Below are positions 1 through 11,689 of a stretch of DNA of 64,000 nt, piece after piece. Position numbers and translations under genes: made by a program. Within the stretch, counting starts at the first letter, position 1. Every line of letters starts with the position of its first letter. Source of the stretch: Myxococcales bacterium. Its GTDB lineage: Bacteria; Myxococcota_A; Polyangia; Nannocystales; Nannocystaceae. Under the pieces are notes generated by a model. The model worked only from the letters and a program-made list of their open reading frames with translations, was not told where the DNA came from and made no database searches. The stretch is from the NCBI GenBank assembly GCA_020633315.1, contig JACKDV010000004.1:124001-188000 (forward strand), given 5' to 3'.

Positions 1-835
1 CGGGCCAGCCGAACAGCCACAGCTCGGTGCCGTGATCGGCGGAGTGGAAGTGCCCCTCGAAGGCCGCGAGCTTGGGGGGCTGGTTCTCGGCCACCGCGCG
101 GGCCTGCGAGTGCCCGCTGACCAGCTCGCCCCACGAGGCCAGCGCCCCCACCACCAGCGCGATGGCGAAGCTACGGCGGGCGAAGTCCTCGTGGCGATGC
201 CGCAGCAGGTACCAGGCGCTCACGCTCATCACGAAGAACGCGCCCAGGATGAACGAGCCCAGCAGCACGTGCCCCAGGCGGTGCATCGCCGAGGGGTTGA
301 AGACCATCGCCCAGAAGTCGGTGATCTCGGCCCGCCAGGCGCCCTCGTGCATCACCAGGTGGTAGCCCTCGGGGGTGTGCTGCCACGAATTGGCGATCAC
401 GATCCACACCGCCGAGAAGCACGAGCCCAGGAACACCATGGTGGTGGCCAGGAAGTGCATGCGGGGGCCCACGCGATCCCAGCCGAACACCAGCACCGCG
501 AGGAAGCCGGACTCGAGGAAGAACGCGAAGATGCCCTCGGCGGCGAGGGCCGAGCCGAACACGTCCCCCACGAAGCGCGAGTAGGTCGCCCAGTTCGTGC
601 CGAACTGGAACTCCATGGTGATCCCGCTGGCCACGCCCACCGCGAAATTCACCGCGAAGATCCGCGTCCAGAAGCGGGTCATCGCTTCGTAACGCGGGTC
701 GCGGGTGCGGAGGTACAGCCCCTCCATGATGACCATCAGCAGTCCCAGCCCGATCGACAGGGGCGGGAACAGGTAATGGAACATCACCGTGAGGGCGAAC
801 TGGGCACGGGACAGCTCAACGAGGTCGAGGTCCAT
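1..835 (-). CDS. cydA: Cytochrome bd ubiquinol oxidase subunit I, 3'-truncated by window edge
   Basis: Quinol-oxidising subunit of cytochrome bd, an inner-membrane terminal oxidase that reduces O2 to water. Translation from ATG at 835 gives 278 residues that run off the window start without a stop. His20 and His189 align by context with the E. coli haem ligands His19 and His186. Glu100 and Glu108 match the conserved proton-channel glutamates. The quinol-binding Q-loop begins with a Gln-Pro-Pro-Lys-Leu-Ala-Ala-Phe-Glu signature at residues 252-260. Several hydrophobic transmembrane segments are visible. cydB would be expected just outside the window. Family assignment is secure; only the N-terminal part is seen. 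Confidence 0.96.
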   Translation of the reverse strand, partial: MDLDLVELSRAQFALTVMFHYLFPPLSIGLGLLMVIMEGLYLRTRDPRYEAMTRFWTRIFAVNFAVGVASGITMEFQFGTNWATYSRFVGDVFGSALAAEGIFAFFLESGFLAVLVFGWDRVGPRMHFLATTMVFLGSCFSAVWIVIANSWQHTPEGYHLVMHEGAWRAEITDFWAMVFNPSAMHRLGHVLLGSFILGAFFVMSVSAWYLLRHRHEDFARRSFAIALVVGALASWGELVSGHSQARAVAENQPPKLAAFEGHFHSADHGTELWLFGWP

Positions 836-937
836 CGTGATCTGCCCGCACCATAGCAGCCGACGCCCTGGGGGCAACCCACGACTGCAGCCGATCGACG
901 CTCACCAGGCGATGGCGAGGTCGATCGGCGCGCCGGC

Positions 938-1852
938 TCAGCGCGAGGCATTGGCCGGCTTGGGCTCGCCCAGGTCGTCGGTGGGGCCGAACAGGTTCAG
1001 GGGGAGCCGCAGGTAGCGGTTGCCGTTCTCGTGCGGCGAGGGCAGGCGACCGGCGTCGGCGTTGACCTGCACGCTCTGGAAGATGAGGCGCGGCGGGGCC
1101 AGCGTGGCGTCCCGGGCGTTGCGCAGCTCAACGAACTCGTCGCGGGTGGTCTTGGCCGAGAGCTGGGGGTTGTGGTCCTTGGACTTGCCGATGGTGGTCT
1201 CGTACTGCACCTCGCGACCCTCGGGCTGGTAGTCGTGTCCCACGAACACCCGGGTGTCGTCGGGCAGCTCGTAGAGCTTCTGGATGGAGTCGTACATCTG
1301 CTCGGCGGAGCCGCGGGGGAAGTCGCAGCGCCCCGTGCCGTAGTCGTCCATGAACAGGACGTCGCCGGTGAAGATGGCGTCGCCGACCTGGTAGGTGACG
1401 CAGGCCGGGGTGTGGCCCGGCGTGGCGATCACTCCGATGCGCAGCGAGCCGGCGTCGACGCTCTCGCCGTCGGCGAGCAGGCGATCGAACTGGCTGCCGT
1501 CGGTGATGAGCTGCGGCAGGTCGAGCAGCTCCTTGAAGGTCTGCTGTACCAGGGTGATCCGCTCCCCGATCGCCACCTTGGCCCCCAGCTCGTGCTTGAG
1601 CCACTGGGAGGACGACAGATGGTCCGCGTGGGCATGGGTCTCGAGGATGTAGTGGACGCTCAGCCCCAGCTCGCGCACGCGCTCGACCACGGCTCGAGCG
1701 CCCTCGACCGTGGTCTGCGAGGCAAGGGGGTCATAGTCCAGCACCGGGTCGATGATCACCGCGTCCTTGGTCTGCTCGTCGTAGACCAGGAAGGTCAGGG
1801 TGAAGGTCGGGACGTCGTAGAAGGCTTCGACGGTGGGCTTGGCTCCGCTCAT
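938..1852 (-). CDS. MBL-fold metallo-hydrolase, Blh / persulfide dioxygenase-like
   Basis: A 304-residue metallo-beta-lactamase-fold protein. The metal-binding HxHxDH motif is THAHADHLS (His73, His75, Asp77, His78). Later come TPGHTPA, FTGDVLF and VGHDYQPEGR, which supply the remaining metal ligands. The FTGD...DFPRGS stretch is typical of glyoxalase-II-like proteins of the persulfide dioxygenase/Blh group, which act in sulfide or persulfide detoxification. Substrate is inferred from family only. ATG at 1852 is preceded by a GGAGAG ribosome-binding site. The gene lies upstream of cydA on the same strand with about 100 bp between, so co-transcription is possible; a sulfide-linked pairing with a sulfide-tolerant bd oxidase would make sense but is inference. 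Confidence 0.88.
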   Translation of the reverse strand: MSGAKPTVEAFYDVPTFTLTFLVYDEQTKDAVIIDPVLDYDPLASQTTVEGARAVVERVRELGLSVHYILETHAHADHLSSSQWLKHELGAKVAIGERITLVQQTFKELLDLPQLITDGSQFDRLLADGESVDAGSLRIGVIATPGHTPACVTYQVGDAIFTGDVLFMDDYGTGRCDFPRGSAEQMYDSIQKLYELPDDTRVFVGHDYQPEGREVQYETTIGKSKDHNPQLSAKTTRDEFVELRNARDATLAPPRLIFQSVQVNADAGRLPSPHENGNRYLRLPLNLFGPTDDLGEPKPANASR

Positions 1853-2013
1853 TGGTCTCTCCGTGCGTCCATCCCTGGTGCATCGCCCATGCCAGCGCGC
1901 ACGGTCTCGGGGGCCGTCGAGCTCCCCGGGGGCGAATGGCGAGGGTTCGCGCAATGCTTGCCGGCACCGAGGGCACGACCGCGGGCATCGGAGGCCCCGC
2001 GGGGCTGCCGTTT

Positions 2014-2038
2014 GTTGCAGCAACGCCGCAACGCGTTG
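2014..2038. repeat. Two adjacent perfect inverted repeats
   Basis: GTTGC-A-GCAAC (2014-2024) is followed four bases later by the perfect palindrome CAACGCGTTG (2029-2038). They sit immediately before the 17-bp tandem repeats. The symmetry fits a protein-binding site such as a repressor operator or part of a REP-like element; the binding protein is unknown. Confidence 0.5.
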
Positions 2039-2040
2039 AG

Positions 2041-2109
2041 GCGATCGAAACGGCAGAGCGATCGAAACGGCAGAGCGATCGAAACGGCAGAGCGCTCGAA
2101 AACGGCGGA
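2041..2109. repeat. 17-bp tandem repeat, three perfect copies plus one degenerate
   Basis: The unit GCGATCGAAACGGCAGA occurs three times without mismatch (2041-2057, 2058-2074, 2075-2091) and once in altered form (2092-2109). Each perfect copy carries a CGATCG palindrome. A 17-bp period is not a multiple of three and the array is in intergenic DNA, so it is not protein-coding. It could be an iteron-like operator array or a slippage-derived minisatellite. Confidence 0.85.
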
Positions 2110-2500
2110 GCGCTCGCCCCGGCGGGGCCCCGGGATCCCGGCGAGCCGGAGAGCCGCGAGGATTACTCGTGGCCTCGCCGAGGTGAATGCGACCACCAAA
2201 GTGACAGTGGATGAACGCCCCACGCCCAACCCGGCCGGCGTCCGTAGGCCATCGCCCAACCATTGACGAGCTCGCAACGGTCCGCTCCGCGCCAGCACCC
2301 GTCGATCGCTTGGTCAGGAAGATCGCGGCATCAGCAAGATCGCGTCGCAGGCCGCCCTAGATGGCCAGATTCGCGAGGTTTCCGCTTGCCACCCTCGCGC
2401 TCGGTCGGCTACCCTCAAAAGTGGCGTCGGGTGCGTATTGCCAGGATCGGCGAGCGTAGCCAGCACCGCGACCTCCTCGTCCCACCATCGGAGCAACGTG

Positions 2501-3883
2501 ATGCTCGTCGCTCGTCCCACCATCGGCACGCTCTCCCGTACCTTGGCCGCCCTGTGCCCCGCCGCCCTGGCGCTGCTGGTCGTGCCCTCGGCCGGCGCCG
2601 AGGAGCCCGAGCGCCCCGCGACCTGGGACATGAGCGTGGAGGAGCTGCAGGAGCTCGGCCTGGGGCAGTACCGCGGCGAGCCGGTGCCGGTCCCCGCCGA
2701 TGCCCCCCGTCGCCGGGCCGACGACGCCCCGCCCGAGCACGCGATGCAGGGCCGCATCTTCGTCAACTTCGACGGCGCGTCCCTGACCGGTGGCTTCGAC
2801 GACTCCCGCAACAACGTCACCCAGATCAGCGAGCTGGTGGGCAGCTTCGCGGCCTACGGCGCGGGCACCAAGCGCGACGCGGTGATGCAGGCGGTGCGGG
2901 CCGACTGGGCGCCCTTCAACGTGATCGTCACCGACGCCCGCCCGGCCTCGGGCGACTACACGATGAACATGACCGGCCCCACCAACCCCTTCGGGGGCGG
3001 CGTGCTGGGCATCGCGCCGGTGGACTGCGGCGACGCGCAGACCCACAACAACATCACCTACGCGTTCCACAGCGAGGGCGACTCGTTCTCGGCCGCGGTC
3101 ACGGCGACCACCATCGGCCAGGAGGTCGCGCACTCGTACGGGCTCGAGCACGTCGACGAGCCGGGCGACATCATGAACCCCTACAACGCGGGCGGCGACG
3201 CGTCGTTCCGCGACGAGTGCATCAGCATCGTCCAGAACCTGTACTGCCCCGCGCAGCACCAGGCGGAGTGCGGCAGCCAGAGCCTGCAGAACTCCTACGC
3301 GGAGCTCATCACCCTGTTCGGCCCCTCCGCCCCCGATGCCGCCCCGCCCACGGTGACGATCACCTATCCCGCCAACGGCGACACCTTCCCCACCGGCTCG
3401 AGCTTCACCATCACCGTCGACGCCAGCGACGACACGGGGGTGGAATCGGTCACCCTGTTCTCCAACGACTCCGAGCAGGGCACCGACACCTCCGAGCCCT
3501 ACGGCTGGTCGGTCGACAGCATCCCCGCGGGCAGCTACGCGCTGCGGGTGGTGGCGACCGACGTCGCGGGCAACGAGACCTCGAGCGCCACCGTGATGAT
3601 CTCGGTGGGCGACGATCTGCCGCCGCCCTCGGGCGACGGCGGCGGTGATGCGGGCTCCGAGGGCGGCGACGGGGACGGAGGCAGCGACGGCAGCGGCGGC
3701 TCCGACGGTGGAGTGGACGACTCCTTCGGCGGCGACCAGGGCTCGCTGCCTCCCGGCTACGGCCTGGGCACCGACGGGACGCCTTCGGGCTGTGCTTGCC
3801 ACAGCAGCGAGCCCCCCGCCGGGGGCCGGGCCGGGTTCTGGAGCCTGCTGGTGCTCGCGGCCGTACGACGCCGTCGCGGCTGA
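2501..3883 (+). CDS. Secreted metzincin-like protein with Ig-like domain and MYXO-CTERM tail
   Basis: A 460-residue exported protein. ATG at 2501 follows a GGAG site and opens a signal peptide of about 35 residues ending near SAGAEE. The central region (about 80-280) resembles secreted metzincin-type peptidases, but the expected HExxHxxGxxH reads QEVAHSYGLEH: the first zinc-ligand His is Gln. An Ig-like module follows (about 287-375), then a Gly/Asp/Ser-rich linker. The C-terminus has a Cys-containing motif (GCACHSSEPP), a hydrophobic segment and an Arg cluster, which is the MYXO-CTERM architecture processed by myxosortase for outer-surface anchoring. It may be an inactive or atypical protease. 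The GTG at 2498 is an alternative start. Confidence 0.85.
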   Translation: MLVARPTIGTLSRTLAALCPAALALLVVPSAGAEEPERPATWDMSVEELQELGLGQYRGEPVPVPADAPRRRADDAPPEHAMQGRIFVNFDGASLTGGFDDSRNNVTQISELVGSFAAYGAGTKRDAVMQAVRADWAPFNVIVTDARPASGDYTMNMTGPTNPFGGGVLGIAPVDCGDAQTHNNITYAFHSEGDSFSAAVTATTIGQEVAHSYGLEHVDEPGDIMNPYNAGGDASFRDECISIVQNLYCPAQHQAECGSQSLQNSYAELITLFGPSAPDAAPPTVTITYPANGDTFPTGSSFTITVDASDDTGVESVTLFSNDSEQGTDTSEPYGWSVDSIPAGSYALRVVATDVAGNETSSATVMISVGDDLPPPSGDGGGDAGSEGGDGDGGSDGSGGSDGGVDDSFGGDQGSLPPGYGLGTDGTPSGCACHSSEPPAGGRAGFWSLLVLAAVRRRRG

Positions 3884-4101
3884 TCCGGGTCGAACCGCGT
3901 TCGCAGGAGCCCCCGTGGCACGGCGCCGCACGGCCAAGTCGGTTGGCGGCGCCGTTCGTAGACGAGACGAGCGACGACGCGATCGCCGGGATCGTGCCGA
4001 TCGACATCGACGCCTGTTAGAATCGGCGAGGTCGTGCGACTCACCCTACCGAGCCCTCTTCTGACTTTCTTCTGATCAAGGCCCCACGAGGAGCTGCCTA
4101 G

Positions 4102-7326
<3,225 letters not shown>

Positions 7327-7416
7327 GGCGGGCCCCATCGGCACGAGAGCTCGACGCCCTGCCCTGCCCCGCCGCCCGAGCGACCGCGATCGGCCCGAGC
7401 TGCTATCGTCCCGGCC

Positions 7417-8181
7417 ATGAGCACCGAGGCCGAGCGCGAGCGCTTGACCTACGACGAGGTCGATCTCGTCCTGCGTCGCGCGACCGAGCTACAGCACGGC
7501 GATCCCTCGGGCCAGGGCACCTTCAGCCTCGCCGAGGTGGAGCGCCTCGGGGGAGAGATCGGCCTGGCCCCCGACGCGGTCCGCACCGCGCTGGTGCAGG
7601 TGCGCAGCGGAGCCCTCGTCCCGGTGGGCACGAGCGCGCCCACCCTCGCCGATCGACTGATTGGCCCCACCCAGGTGGTGGCGCAGCGGCGGGTCCGGGG
7701 CCCCCGCGAGGACGTCTGGAATCGCCTGGGCAGCGCCATGCGCGAGCAGCTGTTCCGGGTGAGGCGCAACTTCGGCGAGCGGGTGCAGTGGGAGCGCTCC
7801 GCCGGAATCCTCTCGCAGGTCCGACGCGCGCTCGACCTCGGCGATCGCTACACCCTGCGCAACGCCGAGGAGATCGAGACCGCGGTGATGGAGCTCCCCG
7901 GCGGCGAGGTGGAGGTGGTGCTCGTCGCCCGCTTCCCCGCCACCCGGCGCTCGCACGTGCAGGACTCGCTGGTGGGGGCCGGCCTGCTCACCACGGCGGC
8001 GCTGGTGGGCGGCGGCCTGCTGTTCCCCGTCGCCGCGATCGGGGGCGTGGCGGTGGCCGTGGGCGGGGCGGGGCTCGGAGCGCTGGCCATCTCGGCCTCG
8101 CGTCACGCCTACCGCAAGAAGACCGACCAGGTGCTCGACGGTCTCGAGCGCATGCTCGACGCCCTCGAGCACGAGCGCTAG
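7417..8181 (+). CDS. Conserved small membrane protein of unknown function
   Basis: A 254-residue protein. The first 70 residues look like a small helical module (YDEVDLVLRRATEL ... GLAPDAVRTAL) that I associate with uncharacterised membrane proteins of myxobacteria and Gemmatimonadota. The middle contains a charged region, then two adjacent hydrophobic Gly/Ala/Val-rich segments (about 188-232) and a short charged C-terminus. No catalytic motif is recognisable. It begins 90 bp after the Ser/Thr kinase on the same strand and might be co-transcribed. It converges on phoU, with only 16 bp between stops. Confidence 0.75.
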   Translation: MSTEAERERLTYDEVDLVLRRATELQHGDPSGQGTFSLAEVERLGGEIGLAPDAVRTALVQVRSGALVPVGTSAPTLADRLIGPTQVVAQRRVRGPREDVWNRLGSAMREQLFRVRRNFGERVQWERSAGILSQVRRALDLGDRYTLRNAEEIETAVMELPGGEVEVVLVARFPATRRSHVQDSLVGAGLLTTAALVGGGLLFPVAAIGGVAVAVGGAGLGALAISASRHAYRKKTDQVLDGLERMLDALEHER

Positions 8182-8197
8182 CCAGACCCGGCCCTCG

Positions 8198-8932
8198 CTA
8201 GCCGAGGTTGACGGGGCTGCGGCCCTCGGCCTTGCCGAGGTAGAGCCGGGGGTGCCGGACGTCCCGCCCCTCGATCATGAAGATGACCAGCTCGGCGAGG
8301 TTGGTGGAGTGGTCGCCCATGCGCTCGAGCCACTTGGCCACCGATTGCACGTGGATCCAGTCGTGCACCTGCGAGGGGTCGGCCTGCATGCGGCGCAGCA
8401 GGTCCTCGAAGATGCGGTGGTAGTAGCGATCGACGACGTCGTCGTTGGCGATCACCGAGCGGGCCTTGGCCGCGTCGCCGTTGACGAAGGCGTCGATGGA
8501 GTCCCGCACCATCGCCTCCACTGCCGCGCACATCTCGGGGATCTCGGCGTGGATCACCACCTTGGCGTCCACCAGGTCCATGGCCCGCTCGCAGATGTTG
8601 ACCGCGAGGTCGGCGATGCGCTCGAGATCGGTGACCATCTTCATGGCCAGGGTCACGAAGCGCAGGTCGGAGGCCATGGGCTGCCGCTTGGCCAGCAGCT
8701 GCAGGCAGCGCTCGTCGATGTCGACCTCGGCCCGGTTGACCTTCTGGTCCTCGGCGATGGTCTCGCGCGCCAGGGCGGCGTCCCGCTCGACCAGCGCCCG
8801 CCCCGCCTGGGCGATCATGTTCTCCACGTGCCCCGCCATCTCGAGGAGCTGCTCGCGCACGGCACGAAGCTCTCGGTCGAAGGCACGATCGGTGTGACCG
8901 ACGCCCCCGTTGGTGGCGGCAGGAATCCCCAC
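8198..8932 (-). CDS. phoU: Phosphate signalling regulator PhoU
   Basis: A 244-residue, mostly helical protein with the two-fold PhoU repeat. The opening HTDRAFDREL, the MASDLRF...ITDLERIADLAVNI-type segment and the second-half WLERMGDHSTNLAELV are the two metal-binding helical signatures of the family. PhoU links Pst phosphate transport to the PhoR kinase and restrains the Pho response when phosphate is plentiful. No pst genes are present here. The start is uncertain: GTG at 8932 places HTDRAFD near residue 13 as usual, but has no strong ribosome-binding site. It lies about 100 bp behind phoR. Confidence 0.92.
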   Translation of the reverse strand: MGIPAATNGGVGHTDRAFDRELRAVREQLLEMAGHVENMIAQAGRALVERDAALARETIAEDQKVNRAEVDIDERCLQLLAKRQPMASDLRFVTLAMKMVTDLERIADLAVNICERAMDLVDAKVVIHAEIPEMCAAVEAMVRDSIDAFVNGDAAKARSVIANDDVVDRYYHRIFEDLLRRMQADPSQVHDWIHVQSVAKWLERMGDHSTNLAELVIFMIEGRDVRHPRLYLGKAEGRSPVNLG

Positions 8933-9032
8933 GCTTCCGATCTTAGCGCAATCCCAGGAGCGATGGTGCCCTTCGAGCCGAGCGTCCACCGATCCTCGCG
9001 TCGAAGCGACGCCCGCCCCCTCCAAACATCGA

Positions 9033-10865
9033 TCAAACGGAGGACGCCTCGTCGCCGCCGAGCTCGTCCTCGTCCTCCGGTCCCTCCCCGAACGCAGCGA
9101 CCGCCGTGCTCATGGTGAACCAGAAGATCGAGCCCCGGGGTCGACGAGCGTCCACGCCCACCCGACCGCCCATGGCCTCGATGAGGTGCTTGACGATGGC
9201 CAGGCCCAGACCGGTCCCGCCCATCTCGCGGGCCCGCCCCGAGTCCACCCGGTAGAAGCGCTCGAACACGCGCTGGTGGTGGCGGGGGTCGATGCCGGGT
9301 CCGTCGTCGCAGACCTCCACCCGCAGGCGGGCCGGCTCGCCCGAGGCGGTGCGCTCGACCACCTTGGCGTCGACCTCCACGTGCCCGCCGTCCTGCGTGT
9401 ACTTGATCGCGTTGGACACCAGGTTGACCAGCACCTGCTCGAGGGCCTTGTCGTCGCTGGCCACCCACAGCTCGCCCTGCAGGCGCGACACCAGGGTGGT
9501 GCCCCGCTGCTCGGCCTGCATGGCGAGGCCGGCCAGGGTGCGATCGACGACCTCCACCAGGTCCATGGGCCCGATCTCGAGCTGGTAGCGGCCAGCCTCG
9601 ATCCGCGAGATGTCGAGCAGATCGGCCACCAGCCGACCGAGGCGATCGGCGTGTCGGGCCAGGGCCTCGAGGAACACCGGGGCCCGCTCGGTGTCGTGGA
9701 TCGCCCCCGCGAGCAGGGTCTCGGCGTTGGCCTGGATCACCGCCACCGGAGTGCGCAGCTCGTGGGAGACGTTGGCGATGAAGTCCTTGCGGACCGTCTC
9801 CAGGCGACGCAGCTCGGTCACGTCGTGCATGACGATGACCGTGCCCCCGCCGTGGCGCGACGCGGTGGCGTGGGCCTGGATCCGCCGGCGCGGGCTCATG
9901 CCGTAGTCGAACTCGCTGCTCGCCGCGCTGCCGCCCGCCACCCGATCGACGAGCTCGCGCAGCGCGGGCACCCGCACGAAGTCGAGCAGCGGGCGCCCCT
10001 CCACGGTCTCGGGGAGCTCCAGCAGCGAGCGCGCGGCCCGGTTGACGGTGGTGAAGCGCTGCTCGGCGTCCAGGCCGATGACCGCCTGCCCCATCGTCTC
10101 GAGCACCGTTTCGAAGCGCTCGCGCTCCGTGCCGAGCAGCCGCACGGTGCGGCGCAAGTCGTCGGCGAGGGCGTTGACCGAGAGCGGCTGGTCCTCGTCG
10201 TCGTGCGAGTCGTCGCGGATCGCCCCCGCCTCGTGCTGGGCGGTGACCACCAGGTCCCGCAGGCTGCGGGACAGCAGCCGCGACGCGGCCATGGCCAGCA
10301 GCGCGGCGGCCCCCAGCGCGGCGAGCCCGGCCAGCAGCAGGATCCACCGCAGCTGCCGGACCGACTCGTCGATCTGCGACAGCGGCACGCTGACCCGCAC
10401 CACCCGCCCGCTGCCGTCCTCCAGGCGCTCGGCCACGTAGAGCATGTTGGCGTCGAGGGTGGCGCTGTGGCGCCGGGCGATGCCCTGGCCTCCCTGCCGG
10501 GCCTCGATCACCTCGGGCCGATCGCCGTGGTCACCGGCGACCTCGAGCTGGTCCTGGGGCAGCTCGGAATCGGCGAGCAGATCGCCGCCCGGCCCCACCA
10601 CCGACACCCGCACCTCCATGGCGGCGCCGAAGCGATCGGCGAGCGGGTCGAGCTCCGAGCGGACGAGCGCGGCGTCGCGCAGCCCCGCGGCCTGGCCCTC
10701 GAGCGCCTCGACCATGGCCCGGTTGTGGCGGACCAGCTCGTCCTCGTAGCGCCCCATGAGCGACTCGTGGAGCCGCGACTCGAGGTAGAGCCCCACCCCG
10801 AGGTCGACAACGGTGATGAACACCAGCGACAGCAGCAGCAGGCGGCGACGGAATCCGAGGCTCAC
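9033..10865 (-). CDS. phoR: Phosphate-regulon sensor histidine kinase PhoR-type
   Basis: A 610-residue membrane kinase. A first transmembrane segment (about 7-28), an extracytoplasmic sensor region of some 130 residues and a second transmembrane segment (about 162-185) lead to a HAMP-like linker, a PAS domain (about 230-340), the phospho-acceptor H-box with His368 (NVSHELRTP) and a HATPase domain (N, G1 and G2 boxes NLVSNAIKYT, DDGPGID, GGTGLGLAIVK). The GTG start overlaps the phoB stop codon by four bases (GTGA), implying translational coupling. The extracytoplasmic domain is longer than in E. coli PhoR. The role is assigned from the phoB-phoR-phoU order plus kinase family. Confidence 0.92.
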   Translation of the reverse strand: MSLGFRRRLLLLSLVFITVVDLGVGLYLESRLHESLMGRYEDELVRHNRAMVEALEGQAAGLRDAALVRSELDPLADRFGAAMEVRVSVVGPGGDLLADSELPQDQLEVAGDHGDRPEVIEARQGGQGIARRHSATLDANMLYVAERLEDGSGRVVRVSVPLSQIDESVRQLRWILLLAGLAALGAAALLAMAASRLLSRSLRDLVVTAQHEAGAIRDDSHDDEDQPLSVNALADDLRRTVRLLGTERERFETVLETMGQAVIGLDAEQRFTTVNRAARSLLELPETVEGRPLLDFVRVPALRELVDRVAGGSAASSEFDYGMSPRRRIQAHATASRHGGGTVIVMHDVTELRRLETVRKDFIANVSHELRTPVAVIQANAETLLAGAIHDTERAPVFLEALARHADRLGRLVADLLDISRIEAGRYQLEIGPMDLVEVVDRTLAGLAMQAEQRGTTLVSRLQGELWVASDDKALEQVLVNLVSNAIKYTQDGGHVEVDAKVVERTASGEPARLRVEVCDDGPGIDPRHHQRVFERFYRVDSGRAREMGGTGLGLAIVKHLIEAMGGRVGVDARRPRGSIFWFTMSTAVAAFGEGPEDEDELGGDEASSV

Positions 10866-11572
10866 GACGCGTCCGTAATGCCCGGCTCCGACTGGAATCG
10901 GTAGCCGACGCCGCGCAGCGTCTCGATGTAGGAGCTGGCCGGTCCCAGCTTCTTGCGGAGCCGTCGCACGTGGGTGTCGACGGTGCGCGTGGTGACGTCC
11001 CCGCTCATCTCCCACACGTGGTTGAGCAGGACCTCGCGGGTCTGCACCCGGCCGCGCCGCTGCACGAGGGTCTTGAGCAGACGGAACTCCAGGGCCGTGA
11101 GCACGACCTCCTCGTCCTCCACCCACACCCGGTGTCCCTCGAAGTCCAGGCGCAGGATCCCGAAGCGCAGCGACTCGGGCTCGGGGGCGCTGGTGCCCTC
11201 GGTGCGCCGCAGGATCGCGCGGATCCGCAGCACCAGCTCGCGCACGCTGAAGGGCTTGGTCACGTAGTCGTCGGCGCCCACCTCGAAGCCCACCACGCGA
11301 TCGATGGGATCGGTCTTGGCGGTGAGCATGAGGACCGGCGTGCGGCGAGTGCCGGAGTCCTGGCGGAGCTGTCGGCAGACCTCGGTGCCCGAGATGTCGG
11401 GGAGCATCAGGTCGAGCACGACCAGATCGGGGGGCTTCGGCCCGCGGATCCGCTCGAGCGCCGCCGTCCCGGTCCCGACCACCAGCGGCCGGAAGCCCTC
11501 CTTCTCGAGGTTGAAGGCGATGGTCTGGGCGAGGTCGGCCTCGTCTTCGACGATGAGGATCTGCTCGGCCAT
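10862..11572 (-). CDS. phoB: Phosphate-regulon response regulator PhoB
   Basis: A 236-residue OmpR/PhoB-family regulator. The receiver domain carries the acidic pair in VEDEADL, phospho-acceptor Asp in LVVLDLMLPD, and the conserved Lys in VTKPFSVREL. The C-terminal winged helix (about 135-230) includes LTALEFRLLKTLVQRRGRV and the recognition region VDTHVRRLRKKLG. It activates Pho genes by binding direct-repeat Pho boxes. It heads the phoB-phoR-phoU unit, and such repeats lie just upstream of its start (11615-11651), suggesting autoregulation. Confidence 0.94.
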   Translation of the reverse strand: MAEQILIVEDEADLAQTIAFNLEKEGFRPLVVGTGTAALERIRGPKPPDLVVLDLMLPDISGTEVCRQLRQDSGTRRTPVLMLTAKTDPIDRVVGFEVGADDYVTKPFSVRELVLRIRAILRRTEGTSAPEPESLRFGILRLDFEGHRVWVEDEEVVLTALEFRLLKTLVQRRGRVQTREVLLNHVWEMSGDVTTRTVDTHVRRLRKKLGPASSYIETLRGVGYRFQSEPGITDAS

Positions 11573-11614
11573 CGAGGCTCCGCCCGGGGGATTACCACAG
11601 CGGGCCGGACACGT

Positions 11615-11651
11615 GTGACGAGGCGGTGACGACGCGGTGAACCCTGGTGAC
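11615..11651 (-). promoter_or_regulatory. Putative Pho box: four direct repeats upstream of phoB
   Basis: Read on the minus strand, towards phoB, the core TCAC recurs four times at centre spacings of 10, 11 and 11 bp. The heptamers are CGTCACC, GTTCACC, CGTCACC and CGTCACA. PhoB/PhoP operators are known to be heptamers repeated every 11 bp, and GTTCACC matches the actinobacterial PHO-box heptamer. The array ends 43 bp upstream of the phoB start codon. The assignment is inference from spacing, sequence and position. Confidence 0.65.
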
Positions 11652-11689
11652 GCGTGCGAGGCCCCGCGCCGCGGGGGTCCCGCGCGCGC

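Larger units (their letters stand above)
1853..2500. other. 648-bp divergent intergenic region without a supported gene
   Basis: Lies between the 5' ends of the metallo-hydrolase (minus) and the secreted metzincin-like protein (plus), so it must contain both promoters. It holds a cluster of inverted repeats (2014-2024, 2029-2038) followed by short tandem repeats (2041-2109), annotated separately. Frames running through it are extensions of neighbours and show no start with a ribosome-binding site or recognisable protein. No convincing sigma-70 promoter could be read by eye. Confidence 0.6.

Noticed and set aside
2041..2109. Possible CRISPR array
   Set aside because: The units are directly abutting without spacers and only 17 bp long. 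No cas gene is nearby.
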